From Allorhodopirellula solitaria (GTDB lineage Bacteria > Planctomycetota > Planctomycetia > Pirellulales > Pirellulaceae), in NCBI RefSeq assembly GCF_007859855.1, contig NZ_SJPK01000004.1:656256-720255 (forward strand): a stretch of DNA of 64,000 nucleotides. The letters run 5' to 3'. Each line of letters opens with the position of its first letter. The first letter of the stretch is position 1. The notes under the pieces are model-generated. The model was not told where the DNA came from, searched no databases, and saw only the letters and a program-made list of their open reading frames with translations. Both the position numbers and the translations under genes were made by a program. Below are positions 1 through 8,251 of the stretch, in pieces.

Positions 1-525
1 TTCAAGAGCGTCGAGGTCGATGGTGGCGAACAACGCGTGCAACTCTTCGGCAGTGGTGCCATTCTCAACTGCGTCCTGAAAGCGCAGGAGATCTTGGCTG
101 AGAAATACTCGATCGCTTCGGACGCGTGGAGCGTGACCAGCTATACGCAGCTTCGCCGCGATGCCGGTGCCTGCGAACGCTGGAACCGTTTGCACCCGAC
201 CGAGACGCCACGTCGCAGCTACCTCGAGGAAACACTCGAGGGTGTCGAAGGCCCATTCATTTCGGCCAGCGACTACGTGCGGGCACTCGGAGAGCAATTG
301 ACACCGTGGATTCCAGGTGACTACTTCGTGTTAGGGACCGACGGAATGGGCCGCAGCGATACCCGCGAAGCTCTGCGTCGCCATTTCGAGGTCGATGCCG
401 AGTCGATCGTGATCGCCACGCTCTACCGGCTCGCTAAGGCCGGAGAGATGGAAATGTCCGATGTCGCAAAAGCCATCAAGGATCTCGATTACAATCCCGA
501 TAAGGTCGATCCATACTTCGCCTAA
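1..525 (+). CDS. aceE: Pyruvate dehydrogenase E1 component, C-terminal part (5' end outside window)
   Basis: The reading frame is open from base 1, so this is the 3' end of a larger gene; 174 codons remain. The visible part carries VLGTDGMGRSDTREALRR, the C-terminal signature of the homodimeric (AceE-type) E1, which decarboxylates pyruvate with thiamine diphosphate and passes the acetyl group to lipoyl-E2. The catalytic ThDP domains lie upstream and cannot be judged. The gene is followed after 112 bp by aceF on the same strand, the usual E1-E2 order, so the two are probably one operon in the cytosol. The identity is firm because motif and neighbour agree. Confidence 0.93.
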   Translation, partial: FKSVEVDGGEQRVQLFGSGAILNCVLKAQEILAEKYSIASDAWSVTSYTQLRRDAGACERWNRLHPTETPRRSYLEETLEGVEGPFISASDYVRALGEQLTPWIPGDYFVLGTDGMGRSDTREALRRHFEVDAESIVIATLYRLAKAGEMEMSDVAKAIKDLDYNPDKVDPYFA

Positions 526-543
526 ACTAGCGACGAGAAAGTA

Positions 544-620
544 AGGGTTCAGTGTTTCAGGGTTCAGTGAAAGAATCCCGACGCCGCTCGTTGAACCCGA
601 AACCCTCCCATCTGAACCCT
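544..620. repeat. Inverted and direct AGGGTTCAG repeats between aceE and aceF
   Basis: AGGGTTCAG occurs at 544-552 and 559-567, and its complement CTGAACCCT at 612-620; TTGAACCC and AAACCCT lie between. The transcript could fold into a long stem in the spacer of an otherwise compact operon. No poly-T follows, so it is not a standard terminator; attenuation, an mRNA processing site or a small dispersed repeat are all possible. Confidence 0.55.
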
Positions 621-637
621 CATTCTTCTTTTTCCCC

Positions 638-2095
638 ATGCAAATCAAACTTCCTGAACTCGGCGACGGTATCGAATCCGGCGACGTCCTCGAAATCTTC
701 GTCTCCGTCGGCGAGGTGATTGAGGCCGGCCAAGACATCGTCGAGATGGAAACCGATAAAGCCACTGTGCCGGTTCCCGCCGATGCGGGCGGCAAGATTA
801 CGAAGATCACCGTCAGTGAAGGCGATACCGTGCCGATCGGTGGCGTGCTGTTGGAAGTCGAAGCTGCTGAGGGAGCCGACGCTCCTGCCGAGGAGAAGCC
901 TGAGCCACCCGCGGAAAGCAAAGCGGAACCCGAGGAAAAGGCTGAGCCAGAGGAAAAGGCTGAGCCAGAGGCGAAGCCCGAACCAGAAGAGAAGGCAGAA
1001 AAGAAAAGCGAGCCCGAGCCCGAAGCCGACAAGCCCGAAGCTGACGAGCCCAAAGCCAAGCAGGAGCCCGCTCCTGCACCACCGAGTCAGCCCGCCGCTC
1101 CCGCGGCGCCCGCAGCACCGGCGACGACTCAACCGGCCAACGCCAGCTCCATCCCTGCTGGCCCAGCGATCCGTAAACTCGCTCGCGAAACGAGCGTGGA
1201 TCTCGCCAATGTCCGTGGCACTGGCCCCGGTGGACGGATCACACGCGACGATGTTCTCGCTGCGGTTCGATCGGCTAGCCAAGCCAAGGCCGCGCCAGCG
1301 GCACCCGCTGCGGGCAGCCCCTCGCGACCCGCTCGGCCCGCCGCTCCCGTCTCCGACGACCTGCCCGGGAAAGCCGATCAAGATGAATTTGGGCCGATCC
1401 GCGTCGAGCGGATGAGCAAGATTCGCAAAACGATCTCGGCTCAAATGCACGCCTCATGGTCCAACGTGCCACGCGTTACCAATTTCGACGATGCCGACAT
1501 CACGGACCTCGAACGACTGCGTCAATCCAGCAAGGAAGACTACGCCGCTCAAGGCCTGAAATTGACCACGATGCCGTTCTTGATCAAAGCCGTCGCCACC
1601 GCCCTGCGTCAACATCCCTCGATCAATGCGGTGATCGACAGTGAAAACGAACAGATCGTCTACAAAGACTACGTGAATATCGGGATTGCCGTGGACACCG
1701 ATCGTGGCCTGGTCGTCCCCGTGCTGCCGGATGTCGATCGGATGGGGATCCCTGATATCGCCCGCGGGCTCGCTGAAACGGCGGGCAAGGTCCGGGGCGG
1801 TCAGTTCTCGGTCAGCGATCTGAAGGGCGGTTCGTTCACGATCAGTAATCTCGGCGCGATCGGTGGCCAGTACAGCACCCCCATCGTCAACATTCCCGAG
1901 GTCGCGATTCTGTTGGTCGGCCGCAGCCGCAAGTTGCCTGTCGTCATGCCCGACGACTCGATCCAGCCGCGACTGATGATGCCGTTGAGCTTGTCCTATG
2001 ACCATCGACTCGTCGATGGTGGCACGGCCGCTCGGTTCCTCAATGACGTGATCGGATACCTGCAGGCACCCAGCCGTTTGTTGTTGGCGCTGTAG
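638..2095 (+). CDS. aceF: Dihydrolipoamide acetyltransferase, pyruvate dehydrogenase E2
   Basis: A 485-residue E2 that moves the acetyl group from lipoamide to CoA and forms the core of the pyruvate dehydrogenase complex. Residues 1-77 form one lipoyl domain with the lipoylated lysine at about K41 (EMETDKATV). A Glu/Lys/Pro/Ala-rich linker follows (about 80-170); its first half repeats EEKAEPE-type units. A peripheral subunit-binding domain lies at about 172-210 (AIRKLARE to GRITRDDV), and the catalytic domain runs from about 250 to the end with the active-site histidine H456 in DHRLVDGG. Only one lipoyl domain is present, against three in E. coli AceF. It sits 112 bp after aceE. No E3 gene follows, so E3 must be encoded elsewhere. 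Confidence 0.95.
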   Translation: MQIKLPELGDGIESGDVLEIFVSVGEVIEAGQDIVEMETDKATVPVPADAGGKITKITVSEGDTVPIGGVLLEVEAAEGADAPAEEKPEPPAESKAEPEEKAEPEEKAEPEAKPEPEEKAEKKSEPEPEADKPEADEPKAKQEPAPAPPSQPAAPAAPAAPATTQPANASSIPAGPAIRKLARETSVDLANVRGTGPGGRITRDDVLAAVRSASQAKAAPAAPAAGSPSRPARPAAPVSDDLPGKADQDEFGPIRVERMSKIRKTISAQMHASWSNVPRVTNFDDADITDLERLRQSSKEDYAAQGLKLTTMPFLIKAVATALRQHPSINAVIDSENEQIVYKDYVNIGIAVDTDRGLVVPVLPDVDRMGIPDIARGLAETAGKVRGGQFSVSDLKGGSFTISNLGAIGGQYSTPIVNIPEVAILLVGRSRKLPVVMPDDSIQPRLMMPLSLSYDHRLVDGGTAARFLNDVIGYLQAPSRLLLAL

Positions 2096-2117
2096 TCCGT
2101 TGTGCCGTGGAGCGTCT

Positions 2118-2176
2118 AGCCTGGTGCTCGTCCAAGAGAACAGGCTGGATGTCGGTTCTGCGCCTGTAGAACCGAC
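2118..2176. repeat. Two stem-loops after aceF
   Basis: AGCCTG at 2118-2123 pairs with CAGGCT at 2141-2146. A perfect 9-bp stem GTCGGTTCT (2151-2159) / AGAACCGAC (2168-2176) with an 8-base loop follows. They lie between the aceF stop and the next gene and could end or protect the aceEF mRNA. There is no T-tract, so intrinsic termination is unproven. Confidence 0.5.
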
Positions 2177-2199
2177 CGCAACTCGAATGAGCAAGGTCG

Positions 2200-2952
2200 T
2201 TGACTAGCCCTTCCAATCCGCACGACGCCGTGGGCAGCAGCCTGCCCGCGAGCCCAAGAATCCTCGTCGGTGTCTGCACGTTCAATGAAGCCGGCAATGT
2301 CCGCGAATTGCTGCAACAGATCACCGCTGCGCTGCCCTCGGCTGATGTGATCGTCGTGGACGATAATTCACCCGATGGGACCGCCGCTGCGGTACGCCAA
2401 TACGCGTCGTCCTGTCACGGTTCGACGCAGATTCGGTGCCACGTGCGGCAACAACGCGGTCTCGGCGGAGCCATTCGGGCTGCGATGACGGAGGCAATCG
2501 AGGGCGATTATGATTTGTTCTGCAATCTCGACGGCGATTTATCGCATAACCCCGCCGACCTGCCTCGACTCGTCGCCGCCGTTCAGGCGGGAGCCGACGT
2601 GGCCGTGGGTTCACGGTACGTTGCCGGTGGCGAAATCGTTGGCTGGCCCCTGCGGCGGAAATGGATGAGCCGCTGCATCAATGCGGTCACCCGCCGTCGC
2701 TTGCGACTGCCGGTCCGCGACGCCAGCGGTTCGTTTCGTTGCTACCGCGTCAGTAAACTCGCAGAGCTCGATCTGAGCGACGAATCTTATGAGGGCTACG
2801 CGTTTATCCAGGAGGTTCTGATGCGACTCTTTCACGCTGGCGCCCAGTTCACCGAAGTTCCCATCACCTTCACCGAGCGCGTACGTGGCGAGAGCAAGCT
2901 GAGTTTTCGGGAAGCGATCCGCTCAGGATGGACCGTATTCCAACTGAAATAA
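2200..2952 (+). CDS. Family 2 glycosyltransferase, dolichol-phosphate mannosyltransferase (DPM1)-like
   Basis: A 250-residue GT-A glycosyltransferase. VIVVDDNSPDGT near the N terminus and CNLDGDLSHNP (the DxD nucleotide-sugar and metal site) are the hallmarks of DPM1-like enzymes, which transfer a sugar from a nucleotide donor to a polyprenyl phosphate at the inner face of the membrane. RDASGSFRCY and the C-terminal RGESKLSF also fit the family. There is no C-terminal membrane domain, so this is the soluble single-domain form. The start is the TTG at 2200; an ATG at 2187 is out of frame and ends after six codons, and an in-frame GTG at 2230 is an alternative. The acceptor and sugar are unknown. 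Confidence 0.85.
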   Translation: MTSPSNPHDAVGSSLPASPRILVGVCTFNEAGNVRELLQQITAALPSADVIVVDDNSPDGTAAAVRQYASSCHGSTQIRCHVRQQRGLGGAIRAAMTEAIEGDYDLFCNLDGDLSHNPADLPRLVAAVQAGADVAVGSRYVAGGEIVGWPLRRKWMSRCINAVTRRRLRLPVRDASGSFRCYRVSKLAELDLSDESYEGYAFIQEVLMRLFHAGAQFTEVPITFTERVRGESKLSFREAIRSGWTVFQLK

Positions 2953-3085
2953 GATCCTATCCGTTTCGAAGGCGGGCAATCGATCACACCTGCTCTCTGG
3001 CTCACTCCACTTTCTCGCTTGCCGGTACGCAATAGGCTAGACTGCAACTCATTCTCCGGTTGATACACTTTCCCCACACGCCATC

Positions 3086-3979
3086 ATGAATACGCCACTT
3101 TCACGTCGCAGCGTTCTCACCCGTACCCTCGCCTCGGCAGCAGGCGCCGCCACCATTGCCGGGACGACACTCCATGGCGAGGAATCGGCATCGGGCTCAG
3201 CGACGAACACTCCCGTCAACGCAAAATCGGGACGGCTGAATCAGTCCGTCTGCAAGTGGTGCTACCGCAGCATGTCGCTCGAGGACTTGGCAGTTCAAGC
3301 TGCCGAACTCGGGTTGGTCGGCATCGATCTGCTCGGCCCCGCGGATTTTCCCACGCTGAAAAAGCACGGTCTGGTCTGCACGATGGTCGGATCGCACGCA
3401 CTCACCGATGGGCTCTGTGACACCAAGTATCACGACCAAGCCATTGAGAAGATCAATGCAGCAATCGAAGCGACATCCGCCGAAGGTTGGAAGAACGTGA
3501 TCTGTTTCAGCGGCAACGCGCGGGGGATCGATCGCAAGACCGGGATGAAAAACTGCGTCGATGCCCTCCGCAAAGTTGTGCCCGTCGCAGAAGCAGCCAA
3601 TGTGACGCTGCAAATGGAGTTGCTCAACAGCAAAGTCGACCACGCCGACTACATGTGCGACAACAGCGAATGGGGAGTGGAACTCGTCAAACAGGTCGGC
3701 AGCGACAATTTTAAACTGCTCTACGATATCTACCACATGCAGATCATGGAGGGTGACATCATCCGCACGATCGAAAAAAATCATCCCTACTACGGTCACT
3801 ATCACACTGCGGGCAACCCCGGTCGCCACGAACTCGATGACACGCAGGAACTCTTTTATCCACCCATCGCCCAGGCCATCGCCGAGACCGGCTACCAGGG
3901 ATACTTCGCCCATGAATTCATCCCCGCCGGCGATCCGATGACAGGGCTTCGAAAAGCGGTCGCCCAGTGCACCGTGTAG
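3086..3979 (+). CDS. Tat-exported sugar phosphate isomerase/epimerase (hydroxypyruvate isomerase-like TIM barrel)
   Basis: A 297-residue protein beginning with a twin-arginine signal (SRRSVLTRTLASAAG), so it is probably exported folded. The mature part is an AP-endonuclease-2/xylose-isomerase-type TIM barrel. LLYDIYHMQIMEGD and HTAGNPGRHELD match hydroxypyruvate isomerase (Hyi) relatives and contain the His/Glu/Asp metal ligands expected in this fold. Planctomycetes have many exported proteins of this kind, usually of unknown substrate, so the exact reaction is open. It stands alone, with divergent or convergent genes on either side. Confidence 0.82.
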   Translation: MNTPLSRRSVLTRTLASAAGAATIAGTTLHGEESASGSATNTPVNAKSGRLNQSVCKWCYRSMSLEDLAVQAAELGLVGIDLLGPADFPTLKKHGLVCTMVGSHALTDGLCDTKYHDQAIEKINAAIEATSAEGWKNVICFSGNARGIDRKTGMKNCVDALRKVVPVAEAANVTLQMELLNSKVDHADYMCDNSEWGVELVKQVGSDNFKLLYDIYHMQIMEGDIIRTIEKNHPYYGHYHTAGNPGRHELDDTQELFYPPIAQAIAETGYQGYFAHEFIPAGDPMTGLRKAVAQCTV

Positions 3980-3994
3980 CCGATCACGCGATGC

Positions 3995-5185
3995 TTAGTA
4001 GGCACCCGTTGCGTGGTGGAGATTGTCGATGGCGACGGCGAGGTCTTTCTGTCGCGCCAATCGATCGCCGCGGAGTTGATGAATTTCCAGCTCCACGATG
4101 AGATCGCTACCCGGTGCGGATTCATCGATTTGGATTCGCCCACGGGTCTGATCGAGGCGCTCCGAGGCGAATTGCAACTGCTCGTCGACCAATTTCAATC
4201 GCTCGCTGGCGCAACGCACATCGAGGATAGCCTGCAGCGTCTCATTGCGGACGACGTTCTCGAGAGAGCGTTTCAGTTCCGAGCACTGGTATCGTCGCAC
4301 GCTTAACTCGTTGTCGCCCGTGTCGTGCTGAAAGCACTTGAGAATCCCCGTGGCCGCGGTGGCGAGCGACATGCCCGCCCCGGGGCTGATCGTGCTCATC
4401 AAGATTCTCGCCGCATCGAGATTACAGCTTCGTAGGTCTCGGCACAGAACATCAACGGCGCGGAGGTCGTGTCGCCGCGCCTGCGCGTCGGCAACTTCGT
4501 CGGCTGCGTTGATCAGGGGCGCATCTTCGGGGAGCGCGTCCACCATGATCGCCGCGGCGACCTCCGTCTCACTCCGCCCGGTGAGGCGCGACAGCTCTTG
4601 CCGGAGCTTGCGGGCTACGAACGTGTGTTCCAGCTGGGCATCGACCAGATCGAGACGCGTTTGTTTCAGCTTGAGCGGGTTTCCGTCGGGGAGTTCGAGA
4701 CGCTCGGCCTCCGTCGCCATGGCGATCAATTCGTCTTGCACCGAGATCGCTTCGCCCGCCAGATCTCGGGCCCGGATTGCCGCAATGAGCTGATGGTAGG
4801 CAATCGCTGCTTCGGTCGCGCTGTCACTGCGACGTGCCAGGGCAAGCTCTTGCAGAACACTCTGGGCATACCGAGCCGCACAGCAGCGATCGGGATCGCT
4901 GGTGTCGATGCCACGCATTACGGCGGTGGACTCCGCCTCGATCTGATTTGCTGCCGGCGAGTGCGCTGCGGCCCATTGCATCACCTGAGACAAAGTGTAC
5001 GTCGCTACGCTTTCTGAAACGATTGCCTCCCCCGCATGAAAGGTCTCGGAGGACACTAGCAGAGGCACTTCCACCGCTAGAGCGGGACGTGTTGCTGCCG
5101 TCGAACAAGCGATACCGGGAGCCAGGATCGCGAGGGCCACGGCGATGCGATGGCGTCGAGTGCGGTTGAGGGGGTTCGTTGACAT
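3995..5185 (-). CDS. TolC/OEP-like outer membrane efflux protein (probable)
   Basis: The start is taken at the ATG at 5185 (MSTNPLNRTRRHRIAV), giving 396 residues with an N-terminal signal sequence; the frame stays open much further upstream, but that part looks non-coding. The mature protein is almost entirely charged, alanine- and leucine-rich helix with heptad-like spacing (for example RLDLVDAQLEHTFVARKL and LDQTRGRIQIDES), arranged as two similar halves as in TolC-family proteins. No transporter partner is adjacent; the RND pump at 26.9-31.9 kb lacks its own outer-membrane gene, but any link is speculation. It could be an unrelated periplasmic coiled-coil protein. Confidence 0.6.
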   Translation of the reverse strand: MSTNPLNRTRRHRIAVALAILAPGIACSTAATRPALAVEVPLLVSSETFHAGEAIVSESVATYTLSQVMQWAAAHSPAANQIEAESTAVMRGIDTSDPDRCCAARYAQSVLQELALARRSDSATEAAIAYHQLIAAIRARDLAGEAISVQDELIAMATEAERLELPDGNPLKLKQTRLDLVDAQLEHTFVARKLRQELSRLTGRSETEVAAAIMVDALPEDAPLINAADEVADAQARRHDLRAVDVLCRDLRSCNLDAARILMSTISPGAGMSLATAATGILKCFQHDTGDNELSVRRYQCSELKRSLENVVRNETLQAILDVRCASERLKLVDEQLQFASERLDQTRGRIQIDESAPGSDLIVELEIHQLRGDRLARQKDLAVAIDNLHHATGAY

Positions 5186-5425
5186 CCTGTCTCGCGATGT
5201 GCTGAAAACATGAAAGGGCGGTTCAGCTGTGTAATCGGAAGAAACCCCGCAGATGCAGTAGATTTCCTTTTTGGTGTTCGACTGTGCGGGCGAGGGGTAG
5301 TCCGACCGCCGTGAAACGCGGGAAAACCGTTCGGGTTGGATAGTTTGTAACGATTGCGTGGGATTTTCTAATGAGATGGTCTGTAGCGATCCGATGCTAA
5401 AACACATCGAAACTACCACAGCACG

Positions 5426-6850
5426 ATGATGGCCGATGGCGATCGTCTGCGACTTTGGAATCTTTTCATGCTTGCCACCGATCTCTTGACGAAATTCACG
5501 CTCGCTTCTGACGGCCGTTTTGTTGGACTCGCTCGGGTTCTTGCTGCGATCGCATGCGTCTCGACCGCGTCGGCAGCGGACACCTACTCGCGTCAACAGC
5601 AGGCGTCAACGTCAATGGCGTGGTCACCCGCTCGGGTGTCCGCCGACGCTTCGGCGGTGGTCGAACGGGCACCGCAACTCGTGCCGCGTTCAAGTGCCCA
5701 GCGGACGAGTCTTGCCACCAATACCGCTGCGTCGCCTCAGCGGCAAGCCAGTGGAGAGGTGCAGCAGGTGGGATTCCTCGAGGACTATGGCGCTCACAGC
5801 TCTGTCTGTGATTGTCAAGAGTGCGCCTCCTACGGGCCCAATTGCGGGATGGAGGGCGGCTACCTCGTCGAACCGGATTGTGGTCTCGAAAGCCAAGGCG
5901 GGTACGGACCGGCGTGTGGGATCGAACCCGGTTGCGGACTGGAGCCACTGCAGGGTGATCCTTGCGGCTGTGACGCGTGCAGTAGTGGCATCGGGGCGTG
6001 TGAGCACCCTCGCTTCCCACTCTTCCTGCCTGTCCTTGGTGTGGACTGGAGTCGCTTTGAGTTCTACTTCGGTAGTCAAGCGTTTCTCAACCCGCTCAAT
6101 GTTCCCAGTACCGGTTCAGGAACGAACGCCAACAGTGGGAGTTTTGGCTTTCACCAGGGATTCAATGAGGGACGCGATCTGAAAAATTTGTTCGGTGCCG
6201 ATCTATCGGCTCAGCTCGGGCTGCGAGCGACACAGAACAATCTCGAGGGCCAGCACTTCACCGACCAGCATCGCAACCAAATCTTCATCACCGGCGGCCT
6301 TTTCCGCCGGGTCGACTATGGACTGCAATACGGCCTGGTGCTGGATTACCTCAACGAGGATTGGTACTACCACGCGGATCTCTTGCAGCTGCGTGGCGAG
6401 CTGAGCTGGAAACTATCCCGCAACCATAACTTTGGCTTTCGATGGATGGCCGGGCTCAATGACGATACAGTTCCCACCATCGTCAACGATCCAGCCGGTG
6501 CTCTCTTCGCGGGCACGCAAACCGCAACCGCTACCGACCAATACCGCGCGTTCTATCGATATTGCTTTGGCCCGACCGCTCAATGGACGTCTTATATCGG
6601 CGGCACTGACAGTGACCACTTCCTGATTGGCAGTGACATGGACGTTCCGCTCAAGGGAGGTATCTCGATGAAAATCGCCTCCACCTACTTCGCCCCGACA
6701 GGCGATACAGCGGTTCCGAAATACCAAGCCGAAGGCTGGAACCTGGGGATTAGCATGGTCTACCGACCTGGCTGCCGGACGTCAACGAACCGCTACCTCC
6801 GCCCCATGTTCAACGTCGCAGACAACGGCTCGTTCTTCGTCACGAAGTAG
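5426..6850 (+). CDS. Planctomycete Cys-rich outer-envelope protein (DUF6666-like)
   Basis: About 474 residues, with a long hydrophobic N-terminal signal region ending near STASAAD. Residues ~120-195 are Cys/Gly/Pro-rich with repeated CG-E/LEP-type units (CGMEGG, DCGLES, ACGIEP, GCGLEP, CGCDAC), a pattern seen in planctomycete envelope proteins. The second half is rich in aromatic and alternating residues (GSFGFHQGFNEGRDL onward) and ends in Lys, consistent with a beta-barrel or beta-rich surface protein. I recall this family as DUF6666 but could not check. Function is unknown. ATG codons at 5429 and 5468 are alternative starts. Confidence 0.72.
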   Translation: MMADGDRLRLWNLFMLATDLLTKFTLASDGRFVGLARVLAAIACVSTASAADTYSRQQQASTSMAWSPARVSADASAVVERAPQLVPRSSAQRTSLATNTAASPQRQASGEVQQVGFLEDYGAHSSVCDCQECASYGPNCGMEGGYLVEPDCGLESQGGYGPACGIEPGCGLEPLQGDPCGCDACSSGIGACEHPRFPLFLPVLGVDWSRFEFYFGSQAFLNPLNVPSTGSGTNANSGSFGFHQGFNEGRDLKNLFGADLSAQLGLRATQNNLEGQHFTDQHRNQIFITGGLFRRVDYGLQYGLVLDYLNEDWYYHADLLQLRGELSWKLSRNHNFGFRWMAGLNDDTVPTIVNDPAGALFAGTQTATATDQYRAFYRYCFGPTAQWTSYIGGTDSDHFLIGSDMDVPLKGGISMKIASTYFAPTGDTAVPKYQAEGWNLGISMVYRPGCRTSTNRYLRPMFNVADNGSFFVTK

Positions 6851-7166
6851 CAACTGGCGACGCCGTCGCTCACGCCGGCACGCCAGTCGGGGCGAACGCC
6901 TTTTTCGCATTGGAATTTCGAAATCCACCAATCGACGGCGCGTGAACCACCCGATGAAGGAGTATTGGCGGGCCGAACGAAATCATGCGGCGTGATGGAC
7001 GTTCTCATGCGACACCCAAACGCAGATCGATCAAAAACTGCGTCGCAACTTTAGGACATACGTACACGACGAGTGAGTTGTGTCGGTTCGCTGTCACTTC
7101 GTCCGGCACGCCATCTGATCAGTCAGTGCAGCGTCCGGACCAATCGAGCCTGCCGGAGAAGTCACC
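6851..7166. other. Intergenic region with no feature found
   Basis: 316 bases between two exported-protein genes on the same strand. A purine-rich GGAGAAG just before 7167 serves as ribosome binding site for the next gene; nothing else stands out. Confidence 0.5.
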
Positions 7167-8180
7167 ATGTCGAAATCTGTTTCGCTTCCCACGTTGGTTC
7201 GATTGAATCGCGTGAGTGTTCTTCTGGACACTTCGTCACTCCGACGCTTGATCCTTGCCGCGTCGCTCGGTGCTGTGATGCTGGGCGGCGTAGCGGCAGC
7301 TCAATCGTGTGACACTGCTTGCTACTCTGATGATGATTTCGGGGCCTGTGACTCACTGGATCGAGACGGTACCTGCAACGCCAATCGTCCGCACCAACGA
7401 GGGACAGTGGGTTCGCTGTTTCGCTGGTCCGCCGGGCCTGGTGCCGGAGAGCTGCCGCAACCCGACTCGCCATTGGTAAGTAATCGCCCAAGCTTCACCG
7501 CCGCCAGCAGCGTGGTCGGCCTGGGGGTTTTCCAAATAGAGAGTGGTTACCAATACACATCCGACGACGGCGGAGGCCAACGGAAACATTCGAGCACCTA
7601 CCCCAATACGCAGTTTCGCTACGGGGTCTTCGCGAACTGGTTGGAACTTCAGTGTGCGTTTGACTTCACCAGTCAATCAATCAATGGAATCGATTCAACG
7701 AGTGCCAACGATCTCGCCCTGGGGTTTAAGTTCGGCTTGACGCCGCAGGACCATTGGCGGCCGCAGATGGCTTTGATTTCACAAATGAATGTCGGTGTGG
7801 ATCGAGGGGCGGGCGCGAATGAAGATGTTCTACCTGGGATCAATTGGATCTACAGTTGGAGCATCGGTGATTCACTCGCCGTGACTGGCAGTTCGCAGTT
7901 CAACCGAGCTATCGATGGCGTGACGGACGAAACCTACAACCAGTGGGCGCAGTCCGGCGTGGCTTCCTACTCACTCTCGGATCGTGCGAGCAGCTTTGGA
8001 GAGTTCTACGGCCTCTACCCGAGCAACGCCGACACCGCTGGCGCGCAGCACTATTTCGATGCCGGCTTTCTGTACTTGCTCAGCGACAACGTGCAGTGGG
8101 ACATACGCGGCGGCCTCGGGCTGAACGATCGAGCCGACGACTATTTCGCAGGAAGTGGTCTCACGGTTCGCTTTCGTTGA
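7167..8180 (+). CDS. Outer membrane beta-barrel protein of the phenol MetA pathway/transporter type
   Basis: 337 residues with a signal sequence (hydrophobic stretch around residues 28-48, ending VAAAQS). From about residue 95 the protein has alternating polar and hydrophobic strands beginning NRPSFTAASSVVG and QIESGYQYT, which match the PF13557 (putative MetA-pathway of phenol degradation) group of barrel proteins; it ends in an aromatic-basic FR typical of outer membrane barrels. The ATG at 7167 has GGAGAAG about 8 bases upstream. The ligand is unknown, and a specific role in phenol metabolism should not be assumed. Confidence 0.75.
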   Translation: MSKSVSLPTLVRLNRVSVLLDTSSLRRLILAASLGAVMLGGVAAAQSCDTACYSDDDFGACDSLDRDGTCNANRPHQRGTVGSLFRWSAGPGAGELPQPDSPLVSNRPSFTAASSVVGLGVFQIESGYQYTSDDGGGQRKHSSTYPNTQFRYGVFANWLELQCAFDFTSQSINGIDSTSANDLALGFKFGLTPQDHWRPQMALISQMNVGVDRGAGANEDVLPGINWIYSWSIGDSLAVTGSSQFNRAIDGVTDETYNQWAQSGVASYSLSDRASSFGEFYGLYPSNADTAGAQHYFDAGFLYLLSDNVQWDIRGGLGLNDRADDYFAGSGLTVRFR

Positions 8181-8251
8181 GATCGGCAGGCCCCTCGGCG
8201 AAGAGTTGGTCGTCGCCTTCGAGAACACGGTTTTTTGACCGACCGATTGAA

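Noticed and set aside
331..1450. Long minus-strand frames opposite aceE and aceF
   Set aside because: They are the complement of the repetitive Glu/Lys/Ala linker of aceF; aceF is certain, so these are shadows.
3995..5596. Full upstream extension of the TolC-like gene to 5596
   Set aside because: The extra 137 codons overlap the divergent gene at 5426 and lack a signal or family sequence; the ATG at 5185 is followed by a proper signal peptide.
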